Below, one piece after another: positions 22,595 to 28,518 of a stretch of 30,045 bases of DNA (within the stretch, counting starts at the first letter, position 1; every line of letters begins with the position of its first letter). Origin of the DNA: a virus; the IMG/VR virus record IMGVR_UViG_3300042389_000157, positions 1 through 30,045 of that record; one strand, 5' to 3'. The notes beneath the pieces are model-generated. The model searched no databases, was not told the DNA's origin, and worked only from the letters and a program-made list of their open reading frames with translations. A program made the position numbers and the translations under genes.

Positions 22595-23850
22595 TAGTAT
22601 CCGCTTATCACATCGAGTACTTCATAATCATCTTCGTCATAGTCCTGCTGATAACTAGTCAAGGACATCTGATCGACATACGCTAATGCGTCCACAAGGT
22701 CATCATGGACATTAGCGGTAGGAAACTGGAGTACTTGATCTACGAACTCTTTCCAGTCTTCATCTTCGTTAAGGGTAATCCTGCCGTGTTCAAACCTACC
22801 CTGTAACGCCCAAGCTACTCGCTCAGTCTTTTTCTTGTTGCCATGCGTCAAATCTGTGATGTGAAAGTACGTATTGTTCTTCCTCATCAAATCGTTTAAG
22901 TAGGGATGTACTGCATTCTTTAGCGCCCCTCTTTCGATTCCTACAGCCATCGGTTTGTATTCTTGTACAAGTCTAAGTATCTTTCCCGCTGTCTCTTTAA
23001 TATCCCAACGACCATGTACAATCTTCTCAACGAACCAATCTCCAGTGTCTTCTACTTTTACAATTGCGATAGCGGATTCATCTAACCGTTTCTTAGAAGC
23101 GCCTGCATTCTTAGCAACTTCTTCAAAACCGGCAAGGTCGATAGCGATGATGTAGTCGCCATACTGCGGAGCCTCGCCATACTTAATCCACTCTTCTTTG
23201 AATATCTCCTGACCGGCATTGTCAAAAGAAGCCTCATACTCTTGTTTGAACGCAAACGATGAGAGTGTTTTCTTCGCTGCGTCCACCTCTTTCGGGTCAA
23301 TCGTCTCATTGTCTTTCGTGGTGAAGTGCCATGCTTTCCATTCTTCGTCTTCTTCTGAGAAGCCTAGTTTATACATATCGTAAAACCAGTTACGCCCTGA
23401 CGGAGTGGAGATAAACATAGCTTCTCCTTTGTTATCCGACAGAGAAGCACGAACAATCTTCTCCCACGTCTCCTGCTTAATAAACGCACACTCGTCAAGC
23501 ACTGCGTAATACAAACTCAGACCACGAAGGGTATCGCTGTTGTCTGCGCCACGAACATGAATCTTACGACCATTCACCAAGGTGATGTCCAGATTGTTAA
23601 TGTGAGCAGACTTAATCACAGGTCTACCGATCTCTAGGAGGCTGTCCCAGATGATTTGTCTGGACTGCCCTAGGGTAGGGGACACATATAATACAGCGCT
23701 GCCCTCTGGTGCCTCTAATGCCTTTATAATGAGCATCATGGTAGCGAGTCTGCTTTTGCCACACCGCCGCCCGGCTGCTATCACTTTAAAGCGAGTCTTA
23801 TCCTTAAAGACTTCTTGTTGCCAATTCAGTAACTGGAAGTTAAGATTCAT
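22594..23850 (-). CDS. terL: terminase large subunit (ATPase-nuclease packaging motor)
   Basis: The 418-residue motor pumps and cuts phage DNA. Its ATPase half has a Walker A-like GRRCGKS (27-33), Walker B YAVLDE (115-120, with Glu120 catalytic) and coupling motif STP (149-151). Its RNase H-like nuclease half has IAIDLAG (235-241, Asp238), GIERG (304-308, Glu306) and VHDDLVDALAY (381-391), giving the acidic metal-binding triad. All needed residues are present. It overlaps the small subunit by 11 bases and is followed by the conserved 187-residue gene and the portal. Confidence 0.95.
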   Translation of the reverse strand: MNLNFQLLNWQQEVFKDKTRFKVIAAGRRCGKSRLATMMLIIKALEAPEGSAVLYVSPTLGQSRQIIWDSLLEIGRPVIKSAHINNLDITLVNGRKIHVRGADNSDTLRGLSLYYAVLDECAFIKQETWEKIVRASLSDNKGEAMFISTPSGRNWFYDMYKLGFSEEDEEWKAWHFTTKDNETIDPKEVDAAKKTLSSFAFKQEYEASFDNAGQEIFKEEWIKYGEAPQYGDYIIAIDLAGFEEVAKNAGASKKRLDESAIAIVKVEDTGDWFVEKIVHGRWDIKETAGKILRLVQEYKPMAVGIERGALKNAVHPYLNDLMRKNNTYFHITDLTHGNKKKTERVAWALQGRFEHGRITLNEDEDWKEFVDQVLQFPTANVHDDLVDALAYVDQMSLTSYQQDYDEDDYEVLDVISGY

Positions 23851-24259
23851 CTTCTTCCACCATGTCTACGACACCAGCATCTACTGTGGGGTTATTCAAC
23901 CCAGTAATATTGATGCTGATCTGTGGAGTGGTTCCACCGTTCTTTGCTGCATCGAATACCGACACTGGCAATATTCTATCGACACATAGCTTTAGTGCCG
24001 CCATGTTATCCTTATCGTCAGGGTTTAATGCTTTAGCGATAAGTGTTTCAATTATTTTATCTCCGGAAGTGCCTAGCAACCTTGCTTTGAATTCAGCAAT
24101 TCGTGCAGAGTCTCCGGCAGGTCTTCCGACCTTACCTCTGTTACCCTTCTTCTTCGCCTCGATGTCCTTCTTTAGGGGACGACCTAACTTACGACGAACA
24201 ATCTTAGGACGTTGTTTCTTTTCGACAACATCAGTTGTTACTTCTAATTCGTTTGACAA
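23840..24259 (-). CDS. terS: probable terminase small subunit with AT-hook-like motifs (TTG start)
   Basis: The 139-residue protein has a basic N-terminal part with two GRP cores, KLGRPLKK and KVGRPAGD, of the AT-hook type, then a helical part (RIAEFKARLLGTSGDKIIETLI, LKLCVDRILP) and a flexible acidic end. It would recognise phage DNA for packaging. The start is a TTG at 24259, with AAGGA eight bases upstream; no in-frame ATG precedes the conserved part. Position immediately before terL, overlapping it by 11 bases, supports the call; family similarity alone is modest. Confidence 0.7.
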   Translation of the reverse strand: MSNELEVTTDVVEKKQRPKIVRRKLGRPLKKDIEAKKKGNRGKVGRPAGDSARIAEFKARLLGTSGDKIIETLIAKALNPDDKDNMAALKLCVDRILPVSVFDAAKNGGTTPQISINITGLNNPTVDAGVVDMVEEDES

Positions 24260-24424
24260 GTCTTTATCCTTTTGGAGACGTTGTTGCGAAGCAACGATTT
24301 TATTAACTGCTTTCTATAAAATCCAGCCTTCGGCTGTACTATATAGGATTTACGCTATCGGAGAGGTTTCTATAGGAGAAGAATATTAATCATCCTATAT
24401 CGCTATCGGATATCCCTAACATCC

Positions 24425-24453
24425 GATATAGTTATTATACTGAGAACTATATC
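24425..24453. repeat. inverted repeat over the terminase promoter -10 (candidate operator)
   Basis: GATATAGTT (24425-24433) and AACTATATC (24445-24453) are perfect 9-base arms 11 bases apart. The right arm covers the -10 of the minus-strand promoter and the left arm lies just after +1, a typical position for a repressor site. Confidence 0.55.
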
Positions 24454-24474
24454 ATACTTTTACTTAAATTACAA
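24446..24474 (-). promoter_or_regulatory. extended -10 promoter for the terminase/late operon
   Basis: Minus strand: TTGTAA (24469-24474), 17 bases ending in TATGA, then TATAGT (24446-24451, 5 of 6 to consensus). The predicted start near 24440 gives a leader of about 180 bases before the TTG start of terS. The 39 bases from AGCATAAT upstream through the -10 match the promoter at 19387-19415 at 30 positions. Confidence 0.72.
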
Positions 24475-24509
24475 TGATTATGCTACTGTACATTGTTAAG
24501 CATACGCCT

Positions 24510-24582
24510 TAGTCCCTCCGGTGCGGGACTTCACAGTCTAGACAGGTCTCCGCAACCTATCCGCTATAGTCCCTACGGTGCG
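24510..24582. repeat. pair of 16-base direct repeats TAGTCCCTnCGGTGCG
   Basis: Copies at 24510-24525 and 24567-24582 differ at one base. The first is followed by GGACT, making an AGTCCC...GGGACT hairpin (24511-24530). They are 57 bases apart in the gene-free region; role unknown. Confidence 0.6.
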
Positions 24583-24691
24583 CTGATCCCGCTACAGTCC
24601 AGTCTACGACTGTGTCCCTTTATTGTCTACTTTAGACTCCGTATAAATATACTTTATTATCAACTACTTACGATATAGTGTACTATGCTTC

Positions 24692-24734
24692 TTTTTTACT
24701 ATTTTGTATACTTGCTTTTTACTGTTTTGTATAC
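24692..24734. repeat. tandem pair of TTTTTACTnTTTTGTATAC repeats
   Basis: Copies at 24693-24711 and 24716-24734 differ at one base and are offset by 23 bases, about two helix turns. Each ends in the palindrome GTATAC. This looks like a tandem protein-binding site. Confidence 0.65.
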
Positions 24735-24840
24735 AGTAGCGGCTCCGACAACATTACACAACACAGCCAACCCCACCCCCCCTATGTTGTTTTAATACAA
24801 CACGTTAGCGATAGTGTTGTTTCTACGCAACAGTCTTGGT

Positions 24841-24978
24841 CATAGTCATAGACTATCAAGATACATTGTCGATAGCGTGGCTGTATGGGGCTATGATGCA
24901 CCTTTATAGTGCAACCTAGTAAACCTTGCACCAACACAGGGCATAGACATAAACTATCAAGCAACCTCACCGATAGCG
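24841..24978. repeat. 37-base imperfect direct repeat (CATAG...CGATAGCG)
   Basis: Copies at 24841-24877 and 24942-24978 share CATAG, ACTATCAAG and CGATAGCG cores in the same order and spacing. They lie among other GATAG/CTATC elements, giving an iteron-like look. Confidence 0.6.
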
Positions 24979-24996
24979 CCAGACTATCACGGCATC

Positions 24997-25180
24997 AGGG
25001 TAAACCCTTAAATACTGTTTAGACTGCAATACAGGGTCATAGAGGCGTTTTTGCCTGAGTTGAGGGGTTAGTATTGCCACACTATCGATCTCGATTTTCG
25101 AGGGTAAACCCTAAGTATAAAGACTGAGAGAATCATTACTAATTGTTATATTCCACATTGTAAGAATCAGGGAAAACCCT
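24997..25180. repeat. three AGGG-N4-CCCT palindromes upstream of the early genes
   Basis: AGGGTAAACCCT at 24997-25008 and 25101-25112, and AGGGAAAACCCT at 25169-25180. A looser form, TAGGG-TTTGT-CCCTA, occurs at 25670-25684 between the second and third early genes. The repeated palindrome ahead of the early arm suggests operators. Confidence 0.6.
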
Positions 25181-25257
25181 AATAGAATTACTTGATGATT
25201 AGCGTTAGACTGTAATTGTAGTGATTGATTAACAGTAGATAAGAAAGGTAATAAATC

Positions 25258-25443
25258 ATGAATCCATTAAAACAGTACATCACAGACGAACTCTTAAACG
25301 AGTACGCTAACACCCGTGACAAAGCCGTATTGATAGCGGATACGCTAGGGGTATCGATTAGTAGTAGCAAATGGGAAGACTTAGAGCAGTTAGTCATTGA
25401 CTGTTGCGCCACTCGTAACATTGAAATAAACTGGTACGAATAA
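25258..25443 (+). CDS. unknown early protein (61 aa)
   Basis: This is the first gene of the plus-strand early arm. The 61 residues are mainly helical (MNPLKQYITDELLNEYANT, DKAVLIADTLGV) with KWEDLEQLVIDCCATRN near the end, containing a Cys-Cys pair. I recognise no family. AAAGG precedes the ATG. Being first after the large regulatory region, it is likely expressed early and could act on the host, but this is inference. Confidence 0.6.
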   Translation: MNPLKQYITDELLNEYANTRDKAVLIADTLGVSISSSKWEDLEQLVIDCCATRNIEINWYE

Positions 25444-25469
25444 TTAACTAATAACAGGAGAGTAAAACC

Positions 25470-25667
25470 ATGTTCACATTAAAAGACTTTCTCAAAGACT
25501 TAAAACAGTGCAAGCGAATTATGGGCTATGTTAAGTATAGCGAAGATGACGGCACATACTTTGAAATGAAAAAGACTGATGTATTGTTTGTGTTCAAAGA
25601 CTATCCAAAAGATACACAAATCAATTACAGGGTTGATTTTGTTCACAATACCATTTATCTAAACTAA
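25470..25667 (+). CDS. unknown early protein (65 aa)
   Basis: The 65-residue protein starts MFTLKDFLKDLKQCKRIMG and continues with alternating hydrophobic strands (YVKYSED, YFEMKKTDVLFVF, INYRVDFV), suggesting a small helix-plus-beta-sheet fold. I recognise no family. AGGAG lies nine or ten bases before the ATG. It follows the first early gene by 26 bases and precedes a TAGGG/CCCTA inverted repeat. Confidence 0.6.
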   Translation: MFTLKDFLKDLKQCKRIMGYVKYSEDDGTYFEMKKTDVLFVFKDYPKDTQINYRVDFVHNTIYLN

Positions 25668-25744
25668 ACTAGGGTTTGTCCCTATTGCGGATCATTATCG
25701 ATAGGGATAGACTGTAAACACTTAAACACTTGAAAGGGATTATT

Positions 25745-25930
25745 ATGAAACAATTTAACCACAAAGACTATTTAGTTATCCTTGATTACAATCATAATGG
25801 TTGCTTAGCCACTGCCATTGGTGATAATGATTATTTTAAGATTCAGTATCAGGGATATACAGACAGACAGATTAAGGGTAGAGTAAAACATCAGATTGAT
25901 TATCGTATTGAGAATGGCATTAAACAGTAG
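25745..25930 (+). CDS. unknown early protein (61 aa)
   Basis: The ATG at 25745, with AAAGGG about seven bases before it, is a better start than the in-frame TTG at 25730. The protein reads MKQFNHKDYLVILDYNHNG, then a beta-rich middle (CLATAIGDNDYFKIQYQGYT) and a basic helix (RQIKGRVKHQIDYRIE). I know no family. The compact sheet-and-helix layout resembles other small phage early proteins. Confidence 0.6.
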   Translation: MKQFNHKDYLVILDYNHNGCLATAIGDNDYFKIQYQGYTDRQIKGRVKHQIDYRIENGIKQ

Positions 25931-25977
25931 TAAACTTAACAGAGCAGTATCTTAACTTTAGACAGGAGATTTACATT

Positions 25978-26274
25978 ATGAGAAAGATTGAAATTCAAAT
26001 GCTTAACGCTATCGAGTCCAAGCGCAATTGGACAATGGATAACACACTTGTCCATATTGAGAATGGTGGCGGGAATCCCTTTGGCTTGCGTGCTGAAATC
26101 TACCTACACGGGAATCATATCGCTGATTATTGGTATGATTCTAAAGAGTTAGATGTTGATGTCAAAACCTTAGCACAATGGCAAACACCTACAACTAAAT
26201 CACGCCTGAGAGCATTGGGCGCTAATGTTAGCACTCGCAAGGGTGTCACTTATCTCAACAATGTCGCAATCTAA
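25978..26274 (+). CDS. conserved phage protein with HGNHIA motif (98 aa)
   Basis: The 98-residue protein has MRKIEIQMLNAIESKRNWTMDNT, then AEIYLHGNHIADYWYD and KTLAQWQTPTTKSRLRALGANV. The order MRKIExQMxxAI...VxLHGNxIA...TTxSRLxAL is one I recall from many phage genomes (T4-like, podoviral and siphoviral), always as a hypothetical protein. AGGAG precedes the start. Its wide distribution suggests a useful conserved early function that I cannot name. Confidence 0.7.
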   Translation: MRKIEIQMLNAIESKRNWTMDNTLVHIENGGGNPFGLRAEIYLHGNHIADYWYDSKELDVDVKTLAQWQTPTTKSRLRALGANVSTRKGVTYLNNVAI

Positions 26275-26287
26275 TAAGGGGCTTAAA

Positions 26288-26479
26288 ATGCGTTTTAATA
26301 AAGAAAATACACTCAATCACCTTTGGCAACATATCGAGAGATTAGAGAAACAATGGGGCTTTAATCCTGATACTGGGTGGAATCAAATCGTTGGCGCTGA
26401 CTTACAAAAGGTTATCGCTTATGGTGAATATGACGGGTACAAAAAAGTTATTGATTCAATTAATTACGGCACTTTATAA
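26288..26479 (+). CDS. unknown early protein (63 aa)
   Basis: The chosen ATG at 26288 follows AAGGGG by about eight bases; the frame stays open to a TTG further upstream, but that would overlap the preceding gene. The 63 residues are helical with several aromatic residues (LNHLWQHIERLEKQWGFN, GWNQIVGADLQKVIAYGEYDG). I recognise no family. Translation probably depends on this small intergenic ribosome site. Confidence 0.58.
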   Translation: MRFNKENTLNHLWQHIERLEKQWGFNPDTGWNQIVGADLQKVIAYGEYDGYKKVIDSINYGTL

Positions 26480-26489
26480 AGGAATAATC

Positions 26490-26789
26490 ATGGGCGCAAC
26501 TAACACATATAACGGATGGACAAACTACGCCACATGGCGGATAAATCTTGAGATATTTGATGGTAAATCGCTTAGCGATTATTCAGATGCAGATGATGTC
26601 TGTGATGTTGCAGATGATTTAAAATATTATCTAACAGATTATTTTGAGCAAACGGCACAAGATGGCATAAACAATGGGTCTGATTTGTCCTTAATGCGAG
26701 ATTATGCCTTAGCGTTTATTAGTGATGTAAATTGGCATGAAATCGCTCAACATTTAGTCGATAACTATTCGGAGGCAAACCATGATTAA
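26490..26789 (+). CDS. DUF7249-like protein with NGWTNYATW motif (99 aa)
   Basis: The ATG at 26490 gives MGATNTYNGWTNYATWRINL followed by an acidic stretch (SDADDVCDVADDLKYYL) and a helical end (ISDVNWHEIAQHLVDNY). YNGWTNYxTWxxxL is the signature of a widespread phage/plasmid family I know as DUF7249. Its low pI and small size resemble DNA-mimic or anti-restriction proteins, but no activity is established. It overlaps the next micro-gene by eight bases. Confidence 0.72.
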   Translation: MGATNTYNGWTNYATWRINLEIFDGKSLSDYSDADDVCDVADDLKYYLTDYFEQTAQDGINNGSDLSLMRDYALAFISDVNWHEIAQHLVDNYSEANHD

Positions 26790-26862
26790 ATCATTATTGC
26801 TTACTGGCGTGTGTTTATACACTTGCTTAACTGCTGTTTATGTTATTGTTTTCTACCTATGA
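26782..26862 (+). CDS. micro membrane protein (26 aa)
   Basis: The frame encodes MIKSLLLTGVCLYTCLTAVY and VIVFYL, a single hydrophobic span of about 20 residues with one Lys at the start. GGAGG stands six bases before the ATG, a near-perfect ribosome site, which supports a real gene despite its size. It could be an inner-membrane effector; no family is known to me. Confidence 0.5.
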   Translation: MIKSLLLTGVCLYTCLTAVYVIVFYL

Positions 26863-26874
26863 AAGGGGTTTATT

Positions 26875-27096
26875 ATGAAAGATTATCCAACAACGCAATT
26901 CTTAAAAGATGCTTTCCCATATGCTTTAGGTTATTGGCAAGGCAGATCGTCAGGCTATTTTGAGAATGGCACTTATGAAAACATGAGCGATTTTCATAAA
27001 CACTTATATAAGTTAGGATATGATTCAGGAGTGGCAGATTATTGCGAATTAGATGATGATTGCCCGAAGTTTGAACCCGCTAAAGAGGAGATATAG
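26875..27096 (+). CDS. small early protein with GYDSGVADYCE motif (73 aa)
   Basis: The 73 residues contain FPYALGYWQGRSSGYFENG, then HKHLYKLGYDSGVADYCELD and an acidic end. I have seen the ALGYxxGR...YxxGYDxGVxDYC arrangement in other phages' hypothetical proteins and assign no function. It begins 12 bases after the micro membrane gene, with AAAGGGG ahead of the ATG, and is followed by the next gene after two bases. Confidence 0.62.
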   Translation: MKDYPTTQFLKDAFPYALGYWQGRSSGYFENGTYENMSDFHKHLYKLGYDSGVADYCELDDDCPKFEPAKEEI

Positions 27097-27098
27097 TT

Positions 27099-27392
27099 AT
27101 GCAATATAAACCAAACCCAAACAATATAGAGAACTTATCCGATAACGAACTAAACGAGATTAAAGCCTATGTTAAGGGAATAATCGAGGGTATAAAAGAT
27201 ACTCACAAACCAGAAGAAATAGATTTTATCTTAGAAGACTATTGGACTGCATGGGATAACACTATTGACATAAATATATGGTTAGATGAATCAGACCCTA
27301 AACGATATTTAACTACACTATATCGAATCCATGAATCAGGCTATACAGACATGGAAACATTTCAGCGCTTAGACTATATGAAAGAGGGTTAA
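27099..27392 (+). CDS. unknown acidic early protein (97 aa)
   Basis: The 97-residue protein is helical and acidic (LSDNELNEIKAYVKGIIEGI, PEEIDFILEDYWTAWD, DINIWLDESDPKRYLTTLYRI). I recognise no family. GAGGAG lies seven bases before its ATG, at the end of the previous gene. High acidity and small size again resemble early inhibitors of host proteins, without proof. Confidence 0.6.
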   Translation: MQYKPNPNNIENLSDNELNEIKAYVKGIIEGIKDTHKPEEIDFILEDYWTAWDNTIDINIWLDESDPKRYLTTLYRIHESGYTDMETFQRLDYMKEG

Positions 27393-27394
27393 TT

Positions 27395-27595
27395 ATGAAC
27401 TATTCACACTTAGAAATAGCCACAGAAGTAGCGTTACAAATTGGCGATATATTAGAGGATAGACCTAGGGCAGAGAGTCGCTGGCACTTATGCAATATTG
27501 CTAAGCGAATCATTGACGCTAATATTATCACTGAGAAAACAGAAGACATTGACGACGTGATTAAAGCGTGGTTATCTGATAAAGAGGGGTATTGA
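27395..27595 (+). CDS. unknown early protein (66 aa)
   Basis: The 66 residues are helical: MNYSHLEIATEVALQIGDIL, PRAESRWHLCNIAKRIIDAN and DIDDVIKAWLSDKEGY. No family is recognised. It begins two bases after the preceding stop, with GAGGG before the ATG, and ends just before the next gene, so these four or five genes form a compact operon. Confidence 0.6.
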   Translation: MNYSHLEIATEVALQIGDILEDRPRAESRWHLCNIAKRIIDANIITEKTEDIDDVIKAWLSDKEGY

Positions 27596-27596
27596 T

Positions 27597-27764
27597 ATGA
27601 GTAAGGATAGATTTGACTACTATATGGAATTTATGTCGATGCGCTTAGATGATCCACAATTTAGGCTTATGTATGGAATAAATGAGTTCGATAAATGGTA
27701 TTCTGATTTTATGGAGATACTTTCACAAAAACACTCTGAACCCATGGAAGAGAATAAACCATGA
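27597..27764 (+). CDS. unknown early protein (55 aa)
   Basis: This short frame encodes MSKDRFDYYMEFMSMRLDDP, QFRLMYGINEFDKWYSDFME and a polar end. It is aromatic- and Met-rich and probably helical. AGAGGGG is about seven bases upstream of the ATG, and the stop overlaps the next start as ATGA, arguing for a real gene. I know no family. Confidence 0.58.
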   Translation: MSKDRFDYYMEFMSMRLDDPQFRLMYGINEFDKWYSDFMEILSQKHSEPMEENKP

Positions 27765-27862
27765 AAACTGCACTATTTTGGTGCATGACATACCTAATTT
27801 TAGCCTATGTTGTCTATCATCTTGTTGGAGTGATGTTATGTTATACTTGGGAATACCTCTAA
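27761..27862 (+). CDS. micro membrane protein (33 aa)
   Basis: The frame encodes MKTALFWCMTYLILAYVVYH and LVGVMLCYTWEYL, a hydrophobic span of about 24 residues with one Lys near the start. It is ATGA-coupled to the previous gene. It is the second micro membrane protein in this early arm; the two are not clearly similar beyond hydrophobicity. The role is unknown. Confidence 0.5.
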   Translation: MKTALFWCMTYLILAYVVYHLVGVMLCYTWEYL

Positions 27863-27952
27863 AACGCTCTAAAACGGCGTATACGGGGTTTTTATGGGGT
27901 AGGTAATACCTCGGTATCATCTACTATGTTTTAATCGAATAGAGAGGGTTTT

Positions 27953-28180
27953 ATGCACTGCACAATATGCGACAAAATGCTTAATGATTATGAGTCAACA
28001 CGAAAGACCTTAGATGGTAAATACTTGGATATGTGCCAAGAGTGTTACACAGGTTTAGACGTGCTGATACCGACAATAGACAGAAAGGATTTACTACACG
28101 AGGCAGATATGCCGTCAATGGATGAAATATTTGACGAATACGGGGACTATGAAGACTATACCAACAATGAAGACCTATAA
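27953..28180 (+). CDS. zinc-ribbon early protein (75 aa)
   Basis: The 75-residue protein begins MHCTICDKMLNDYESTRK and continues YLDMCQECYTGLD, giving two CxxC pairs (residues 3-6 and 28-31) that would bind zinc, then an acidic end (DEIFDEYGDYEDYTNNED). Small CxxCDKxLxDxESTR...CxxC proteins are common in phages, with no function known to me. GAGAGGG precedes the ATG. The 90 bases before it contain an ATACC-TC-GGTAT inverted repeat (27906-27917). Confidence 0.7.
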   Translation: MHCTICDKMLNDYESTRKTLDGKYLDMCQECYTGLDVLIPTIDRKDLLHEADMPSMDEIFDEYGDYEDYTNNEDL

Positions 28181-28242
28181 CGTAATACAACTTAGTATAT
28201 GCTTATGTTATATACATAGTTAAACCTACTATAACGTAATAC
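28175..28242. repeat. 14-base direct repeat CTATAACGTAATAC
   Basis: Exact copies lie at 28175-28188 (containing the stop of the zinc-ribbon gene) and 28229-28242. The second is followed by a perfect palindrome ACTATATAGT (28241-28250), which abuts the -10 of the minus-strand promoter at 28252-28280. Confidence 0.65.
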
Positions 28243-28251
28243 TATATAGTG

Positions 28252-28280
28252 AGGGTATCATAGTTTTATGATTTTGTCAA
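28252..28280 (-). promoter_or_regulatory. extended -10 promoter pointing back into the early genes
   Basis: Minus strand: TTGACA (28275-28280), 17 bases ending in TATGA, then TACCCT (28252-28257). It closely matches the adaptor promoter at 12713-12741: both have TTGACAAAAT and ACTATGATA. No minus-strand gene follows, so it would make antisense RNA across 28180 and lower unless it is a relic or a binding site only. Confidence 0.55.
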
Positions 28281-28304
28281 TAGTTTTCTGTTGTATTTAT
28301 GTCG

Positions 28305-28333
28305 TTGTTTTTGTTATCAATGTATGATATTGT
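28305..28333 (+). promoter_or_regulatory. extended -10 promoter for the 28354 operon
   Basis: TTGTTT (28305-28310), 17 bases ending in TATGA, then TATTGT (28328-28333). The -35 is weaker than in the other members. The predicted start near 28340 would give a very short leader containing AAGGAGG (28343-28349). Confidence 0.5.
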
Positions 28334-28353
28334 CGAAACTACAAGGAGGATTT

Positions 28354-28518
28354 ATGCATCATAACGAAGAAGCAAGATATCATTTCACATTGATGGATAT
28401 GGTCGATCTAATCGGTGATTATGGCTATGACCGAGTAATGATTGATTTGGATGTCGCTATCGCTGATAAGGTCAATCGCTTAGTTCAACGTGCAGTAGCG
28501 GAGGATAATGATGATTGA
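28354..28518 (+). CDS. unknown early protein (54 aa)
   Basis: The ATG at 28354 follows AAGGAGG closely. The 54 residues read MHHNEEARYHFTLMDMVDLI, then YGYDRVMIDLDVAIADKVNR and an acidic end; the protein is probably helical. An in-frame start farther upstream would lie inside the promoter and is rejected. No family is recognised. It overlaps the next gene by eight to eleven bases. Confidence 0.6.
   Translation: MHHNEEARYHFTLMDMVDLIGDYGYDRVMIDLDVAIADKVNRLVQRAVAEDNDD

Larger units (their letters stand above)
24260..25257. other. repeat-rich intergenic region between divergent arms (regulatory, possible origin)
   Basis: No convincing gene is present in these 998 bases. The left third (24260-24485) is the leader and promoter of the minus-strand terminase operon with several inverted repeats, including CAGCC-TTC-GGCTG (24324-24336). 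The middle (24490-24735) has direct repeats and a CAGTC-TAC-GACTG hairpin (24600-24612). The right part has a C4AC7 run (24771-24782), hairpins at 24785-24818, a 37-base direct repeat and three AGGG...CCCT palindromes. CGATATAG, GATAGCG and ACTATC recur throughout. This could contain an origin as well as early promoters; I could not identify a clear plus-strand promoter for 25258. Confidence 0.7.

Noticed and set aside
23862-24389. 175-residue plus-strand frame opposite terS
   Set aside because: Shadow of the basic small terminase; runs into the promoter leader and lacks a ribosome site.
24493-24970. Frames of 61-62 residues in the central gene-free region
   Set aside because: They cross the repeats and hairpins, have no ribosome site and resemble nothing.
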